From: Eunapius fragilis
Taxonomy: Eukaryota > Porifera > Demospongiae > Spongillida > Spongillidae
DNA: 64,000 nucleotides
Direction: 5' to 3'
NCBI GenBank assembly: GCA_963681505.1
Contig: OY811980.1
Coordinates: forward strand, 2,592,553-2,656,552
Shown here: positions 58,243-64,000 of the stretch, piece after piece
Layout: each line of letters opens with the position of its first letter
How positions within the stretch are numbered: the stretch's first letter is position 1
The notes under the pieces: model-generated
What the model saw: the letters and a program-made list of their open reading frames with translations, nothing else
What the model was told of the DNA's origin: nothing
Database searches by the model: none
Made by a program: the position numbers and the translations under genes

Positions 58243-59700
58243 ATGGCAGATACAGGCAATGGAGAAGAGAATGAAACGGTAGATAATACGATGAATGGAG
58301 AAGTGAAAGACGTAGAAGATGCTGACACCACAAGTAATGGCGCTGAGGAACCCGATTACAACGCAATTGAAGCGTATTTATCTAGCGGCTGTTACCCAGA
58401 GAAAATGAAAGGTAGACCAGACTTGAAATCCAATTTAAGAAAAGTGTCCAGAAAGTACATTCTACTGAAAGGCATACTGCATTTTAAGTATGCGGAGGTT
58501 AAGATGAAGGGGAAAAGTGGAGCCCCTGCCTATTTGAGAGTAGTAAAGGATGTAGAGGCGAGGAACAAGGTACTGAAATCTGTTCATGAAGGTGCTGGGG
58601 AAACAATCCAATCTAAATCCATGGGGGGTCATGTTGATCGGGATAAAACGATTCAAAAGTTGGTGGATGCCAATATGTGGTGGCCACGAATGAATATTGA
58701 TGCAAGACAGTTTGTCAAAACTTGTGCACAATGCCAACGTGGAAACACGCGTTTTGATAAGGCTGCAACTAAACTGCATCGAATCCCTATCCCTAGTAAG
58801 GTTTGGTACCAAATTAGAGTTGATTTGTGCAGCCTACCCCATACAGATGAAGGATTTGTATGTGTTTGTGTTGTTGTAGACTATTTTTCAAAGTGGGTAG
58901 AAGCAAAGCCTCTGAAGGCCAAGACTGCACATGAAGTGGCAGTCTTCTTGTATGAGCTTATTTGTTGCCATGGATGTACCTGTATACAGATCAATGATCA
59001 AGGACGGGAATTTTGCAATGCAGTTTCACATTCTCTACTAAAACTTACAGGCACTACACAATGAGTTACTAGTGCCTACTATCCCCAAGCTAACGGGCTT
59101 GTAGAACGTCAAAATAGAACCATACAGAGTATTATGCTAAAAGTCCTTGAAGGTGAACATTAAAGATGGCCTGATGCTCTTCAAGGGGTTTTGTTTCCTT
59201 TTCGCACAGCACGGCACAAATCTACTGGTCAGACACCATTTGAAATGCTATATGGTCGCAAAGCCCTCCTTCCTATTGAAAATGAAGCTTTCCCGCAGGG
59301 TGGTACAGATGCTGAGGTGATAACCACAGACGAATCACCAGTTGATGAAAAAGAGTTACAGGAACAACTGAGCCGCATTCTAAACGTACAATCATGCAGT
59401 AATTCACCAAGAAGCTGCAAAGAGCATTGATAAAGCCCCAAAAAGGCAAAAGAAAGATTATGAAAGAAGGCACCAATTTAAAACAGAATTCAGTATTGGT
59501 GAAAAGTACTTTTATACAACTTAAGGCGAGCAGATAGGAAAGGTGGTAAAGGATGTTTGCCCTATGATGGTCCTTATTTTATTGATAAGGTTCTGCCTAA
59601 CGGTGTATATCAAGTGAAAACTATGAATGGCAAGATGTTAACGCAAAAACAGAATGGTTGCAATCTCAAGAAATTTCATGATAGACAGGGAAGATGAAGT
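58243..59700 (+). pseudogene. Ginger integrase-type transposase: H2C2 finger, rve core, GPY/F
   Basis: From ATG 58243 an intact frame of 273 codons carries an acidic leader, an H2C2 zinc finger (GGHVDRDKTIQKLVDANMWW then ARQFVKTCAQCQRG), and the DDE integrase core: first Asp in YQIRVDLCSL, second in IQINDQGREFCNAVS. The frame stops at TGA 59062-59064, where the family has a sense codon, and resumes at once with SAYYPQANGLVERQNRTIQS, which holds the catalytic Glu. A second stop (TAA 59161-59163) precedes PDALQGVLFPFRTARHKSTG. A frameshift near 59390 precedes GPYFIDKVLPNGVYQVKTMN, the GPY/F motif. The copy is therefore inactive but recent-looking. Confidence 0.8.
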
Positions 59701-60079
59701 AAAGATAAAAGATACTGATGAAACAGAGATTCAGATTGGCATGCAAATGGGTAGAAAAAAGAGATGAATCATAAACAGATAACATTAGGACAGGAAAATG
59801 AAACAAACAAGAGGGATGATAATGAAGCAGAAACTCAAGCTAGCAAGCAACTGGATGGAGCACAGAATGACAGTAGTTTCAAGAGGGTTTCAGATGAACA
59901 GGAAAGTGAATGCAGACAAAGTGATGATAAAACTAACAAAGAGGATGCTCAGTTTGTGCGTGAACTCGCTCCTGCATGGAATTGGTATTGTCCTACAACA
60001 CCTGCTTGGAGAAAACAAAAGTGCAAACAGTTCCGGCCTACTGCCAACTCCCAATTCTAACTCTGAACGTCGCAAGAAA

Positions 60080-60516
60080 GGAGCATTAGGAGCACCTTTG
60101 AAAGTTGATGTAATTGAAGGTGATGGAAACTGCTTGTTCAGGCAATAAGCTACGAGGTTACATTGTCTCAAGATCATCATGGATTTTTTCGTATGTCTGC
60201 ATGTGGTGTATTACAAACTGATCTGTATCAATCTGAGTTTGAATCAAGGCATCTAAACAACATGAATGTTTCTGACTACCTAACCACAACTCAAATGGAA
60301 ATATCTGGAACATGGGGAACTGAAGTTGAAGTAATTGCACTGGCAACTCTATTGAAGACAACAATTGCCATTTATTACCATCCTCCTGGTGCAAAAGTAC
60401 CTCTCTGGCATCACTATTCTCCTTTGTGCTCTGATGCTGACACATCAATTTGTAATTATTTGCACAATACTGGAGACCATTTTAACCGTGTCAAGACTGT
60501 CACAAGTGGTATGTAA
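60080..60516 (+). pseudogene. OTU cysteine protease domain of the Ginger element
   Basis: VDVIEGDGNCLFR at 60107-60145 holds the OTU nucleophile motif DGNC, then one stop or frame change (TAA at about 60146), then EVTLSQDHHGFFR, VSDYLTTTQMEISGTWGTEV, EVIALATLLKTTIAIYYHPP and NTGDHFNRVKT with the catalytic-type His near the end, stop at 60516. OTU domains accompany the integrase in Ginger transposons. It follows the integrase relic on the same strand with a Lys/Glu-rich spacer (59764-60060). Confidence 0.75.
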
Positions 60517-60826
60517 CTTTCATTTCATGCAATCAGTATGTACTTCATCTGTTTTTTTTTTTTTTTTTTTTTTTTGTAGTGCATTATTTATCTTATACCC
60601 GTTCAGCACTGCATTAATTTTATTATATCTCTTCAGCATCAACTATTTCCTAATGAATTATATGATTGTAATATGTGGAAAGTGTAGAGTCCACCTTACC
60701 TGGTAGAGTCCATTCTACCTGGCCTTGTGCTCAGGCATGGTGGACTCTAGAGTACAGGATGCCTGCAGGTAACGAGTACTCTAGAGTTCACCTTACCGGA
60801 AGAGTCCATCCTGCCTCCTACACCGG

Positions 60827-61440
60827 CATGTATTTTTGCCCGCGCATGCATGATGCATGCATGATCATGCGTGTCTCATAATCCTTGGTAATTGTGCCAT
60901 GCATGAGTACTTTACAAATTTAGTAACTCGAAAAATCGTTTTTAAGCTACCTGGAACCTAATTACAACGAGCCCAAACACTGCACTCCCTTTCCTGGCAT
61001 ATGCGCACAATTGACATCCCACATCGATAGCATGCGCATACCGTTTCATAAGGCCGCGCGGCATGTATGTAGGAGGGGGCGGCGTTACTAAATTAGACGA
61101 CGTGGCCTTCAGTGACAGAGCTGGAAGGCAAGCATACTACAGCAATGATCAGGAGGCATGCGGCAATACGTATTTGCAAACCTGATACGGTGACGAATTT
61201 TCTATCACCACAAACAAGCTAAGCGAATTGCATGAATAATCCACATGCGTTCTGGTTTGTCCCCCTACATGTGTACATGATTATAGGTATGGATTGCCAC
61301 AACCAATGAGTTCCCATACATTATAGAGTTTGTGGGCAGAGGCTAACGAAGTGCAGGGCAAAGAAGAGAATTAACTATGAGTGCAAAACATTATCAGCTC
61401 AGCTGAAAAATAGCTTTTGACATCGACGCGTCTGGAGATG
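60827..61440. other. No gene recognised
   Basis: Flank to the right of the Ginger element. It contains ATGCATGC palindromic words at 60843-60870. Nothing else can be supported. Confidence 0.4.
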
Positions 61441-61489
61441 ATGTCAACCTATTCCCTAGCTGATGTTTTCCAAGGAATTGCAGCTTTCA

Positions 61490-62028
61490 ATGCAGAGAAA
61501 AAGGGAGTCAAGAATGCAAGGTAAACAACAGTACAGTACACATATGGTTAAAGCAAACAAACTTATGACATCATGGTGTTCAGGTATATGTGAGCACTTC
61601 CATGCATGCTCAAGTGGACACATGAGGAGGTCAACGTTTGTTAGAGGTCGCCAGGCAGGCTTCATGCCTAATTTACTAATAGCTCATCTTGAGAAGATTG
61701 CCCCTCCAGCTGTTCTCTTATGTGAGCCTAGTCCACCCTTGGCAAGCATGAACAACCAGTTGATGTAAAGGAGCTGAAGTGTGCACTGTGCTCCAACATC
61801 CTCTCACAGCCACTGGAACTGCAGTATGGTGCACTGGTATGTGCCAAGTGCCTCCAGGAGTGGATAACAGCATCTGGTGCTGTGAACTGTCCCTGCTGCT
61901 TAGATGATAGTCCCTTGGTTTCCTCCCATGTCAGACAAGCAACAGGTGTGGTACTCCTGCTAAATGTGGTACTCCGTCTAAATAGACGGTCTGGGTACGA
62001 GACTAGCAATATATGGTACGAATAATGA
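61490..62028 (+). pseudogene. RAG1-type RING fragment (N-RAG-TP-like transposon relic)
   Basis: Frame 1 (to 61768) gives HFHACSSGHMRRSTFVRGRQ then AGFMPNLLIAHLEKIAPPAV. Around 61743 the similarity shifts frame into QPVDVKELKCALCSNILSQP, YGALVCAKCLQEWITASG and VNCPCC, ending at TAA 62026-62028. The CxxC...CxxC...CxxC spacing is that of the RAG1-type RING found in N-RAG-TP-like elements of invertebrates. The usual CG at the C-x-H position reads YG, so a zinc ligand is lost. The frameshift and short length mark a relic. Confidence 0.5.
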
Positions 62029-62029
62029 A

Positions 62030-62908
62030 AATGAAACAGCTGGTTGGTCAACAATTTACATCGTTCAAAGCCTTTATTGGTCAACAACCCGTACGCCACT
62101 TTTTAATGGTGGTGGTATGCATATAGAGTGTCAGTATGTAGGGGCCAACCTTTTTGTTTTAATTAATTAATTTGCATAGCCATTACAGCAATCGTATATA
62201 GCGACAGGTTTTCTAAAAGCATCGACGGATCTCGTTTATCGAATTGAAGGTACTTTGCATGTCTGATTTGTACGTATACGTATTTGTCGTTGGAGAAATT
62301 ATTATATGCATGGTGGCTTGAGAAGTATGTAATATATATATTTATGTAGATCTAGATGCCGTTAGAAAATTGGCGGCCGATGCAACTAGCGCGTAAGCAA
62401 ATAAGCACTGCAATAAGTAAATAAGAGTGATAATAATTGCTATACAACTATGTGGAAGATGATCAATTCAGTAGCAACCTCTTGTCAGGACGCCATGCAT
62501 GCATGGTCTAGCAGCCAACTGACTGCTAGAGAGGGGTTTGCTGGACTTGGATATACAGAGTCCTCACACCATATCAATGAATCCATTGGGAAGGAGGCCA
62601 TGTTAGTCAATTGAGGGTTGTGAACCAATTGTGCATGGTCATAAACTGTTTGAGTCAAGGAGTGACAAATTACATGTGCGCAGTGTGTTCTCTGATATTG
62701 CAGATGCATTACTGGCACTTTCTTCAAGTTACAAGGCCAGCTATTGCCCATGATCAATGGCACCATTTTCTTTGAAGGTGGAGGCACACACTAGTAACTG
62801 CTATGCATATGTACACACAGTGTCACAGTTTGTCCGCCATAAACAGACAAGGAATGAGTTGTTGTGTGTATCTGTATATGTACAGATTTGCATTATTATG
62901 AAGGGGTG

Positions 62909-62910
<2 letters not shown>
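62030..62910. other. No gene recognised
   Basis: Unique AT-rich sequence. Frames such as 62485-62787 (minus) have no domain. Confidence 0.4.

Positions 62911-62911
<1 letters not shown>

Positions 62912-62995
<84 letters not shown>
62912..62995. repeat. (GT)n dinucleotide microsatellite
   Basis: About 41 uninterrupted GT units. Poly-Cys/Val and His/Thr frames are artefacts. Confidence 0.97.
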
Positions 62996-62996
<1 letters not shown>

Positions 62997-62999
62997 CTG

Positions 63000-64000
63000 T
63001 TTATGCATGCATATGTGCATTCTGGAGTATTTGATATGGCTCACCTTTGGACTGTGGCCACACCCTCTTAACTATGCTGTTCATATTATGCTGTCAGCGT
63101 GCTTGAAACAATGGTATGAAGAAATAGTCAAATAATTCGACTATGATAAGCAGTTGGGCCAATGCTTTGCAAGGTAATTTGTTTAGCTGTGTGACTTAAA
63201 CTCATGCACATGGAATGCTTCAGCTCATCCAGGATGGATGGGTTGTTATGATCTGATGCTTTGGGTGCCAACAGTGACGTAAATAGAAAAAAGGAGGTAT
63301 TGTATTGACCTATTTGGTATTGCCTGATGGTCCATGCCCCCCCCCCCCCCCCATTCTCACCCCCCTTTGTTAGTTTTCAAAGAGATCAGTGATATGTAAC
63401 CTTCAGAGCTGTGATTTGCATTGCCTAACTAACACATACCCTCTTTCTCAGTCAGATCCGCCAACAGAAATGCTTCCAAGTGCTCCTAAATGACACTCTG
63501 CACAGATGAAATGTGTGAGATTGAGCAGGCATCATTCACTCGTGTGATGAGACCTATTTCAATTTTCCAGTCATATTTGTTTCCGTGCATTTTACACCAC
63601 CATTGATCAATCCTATATACCAATAACTTTCGTGTTAGAGAATGTTTCTATTTACTTGTATAAGTATGTGTATCTTATAACACTGGATTGGAAGTAGACT
63701 CCGCACATATACGTGGGCTACTTCCAATCCAGCATTACAAGGTACACAAGCACACACATATATACACCACCATACACAATACACAGTCATCAGCATTCAA
63801 TCCTATCTAGACTGCGCATGCACTTCTGTTGGGTGAGTTCAAAGTTGCAATTACATGTAGATGTGAGATCTCGACATGTTGATTAATAATTACCGTACAC
63901 AAAAAATGGAAAATATTGGATGCCTTTAAAAAGTTGTGCAAGATGTTCATATGGACATGGGTATCTTCGAATCTCTGACTGTCAATTCAGTTGAGGGAGG
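63000..64000. other. Repeat relics, no gene recognised
   Basis: 63558-63662 is an end of the fold-back family (ACACCACCATTG, TAGAGAATGTTTCTATTTAC). 63683-63697 and 63718-63732 form a perfect 15-bp hairpin (CTGGATTGGAAGTAG). A C run lies at 63337-63352. Confidence 0.5.

Larger units (their letters stand above)
51584..60822 (+). mobile_element. Ginger-type DNA transposon (integrase + OTU), CCGG duplication
   Basis: The left end TGTAATAGGTACAATGTACT and the right end, read inverted as TGTAGGAGGCAGGATGGACT, are terminal inverted repeats. CCGG is duplicated at 51580-51583 and 60823-60826. Subterminal copies of GGTAAGGTGKACTCTA type occur at 51600-51660, 58020-58130 and 60680-60800. TGTNR ends, a 4-bp duplication, and a Gypsy-like integrase with GPY/F and OTU domains fit Ginger transposons. 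The element is 9239 bp including a nested 6348-bp insertion; without it, about 2.9 kb. Confidence 0.85.

Noticed and set aside
60546..60577. Poly-T as a retroposed poly-A tail
   Set aside because: No adjoining retrocopy or target duplication was found; it lies inside the Ginger element.

Overview
The window is nuclear DNA of an animal. The conserved genes have many short GT-AG introns and encode proteins close to animal RAD23, WDR83/MORG1 and glucosamine-6-phosphate deaminase. The transposon set (Ginger-like with an OTU protease, CACTA/Tnp2, hAT with a TTF finger, a RAG1-type RING fragment, G-tract MITEs) and the minisatellite-rich introns suggest an early-branching marine invertebrate, perhaps a sponge. 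I cannot fix the phylum from sequence alone.

Left part (1-18.2 kb), conserved gene cluster: RAD23 (minus, its 3' end lies outside the window) and WDR83/MORG1 (plus) start 167 bp apart, head to head. MORG1 converges on an intronless GNPDA gene. The introns of RAD23 and MORG1 are packed with minisatellites and hold at least two MITEs; one of these carries a RecQ-like helicase fragment.

Middle part (18-43 kb): two same-strand paralogues, about 20 kb apart, encode a small secreted four-cysteine protein that I do not recognise (20.0-20.7 and 40.4-41.2 kb). Both have an identical TATA promoter, three exons and phase-0 introns. Between them lie nested G-tract MITEs, a retrotransposon relic, an eight-exon gene with a C1-like zinc motif (27.3-28.7 kb), a 6.4-kb element with CACTG ends and an unrecognised degenerate transposase (31.4-37.8 kb), and a perfect 1.07-kb GCAG repeat.

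Right part (43-64 kb) is almost entirely accessory: a locally duplicated and partly inverted low-complexity gene relic, a hAT pseudogene interrupted by a fold-back MITE, an 863-bp element with 28-bp terminal repeats, a Tnp2 (CACTA) pseudogene, and a 9.2-kb Ginger-like transposon (integrase, GPY/F, OTU) with CCGG target duplications. That transposon is itself interrupted by a 6.3-kb CACTA-type element with CAC duplications. A RAG1-type RING fragment follows. I saw no CRISPR, rRNA operon or convincing tRNA gene. Exon coordinates are my own reading of splice signals and frame.
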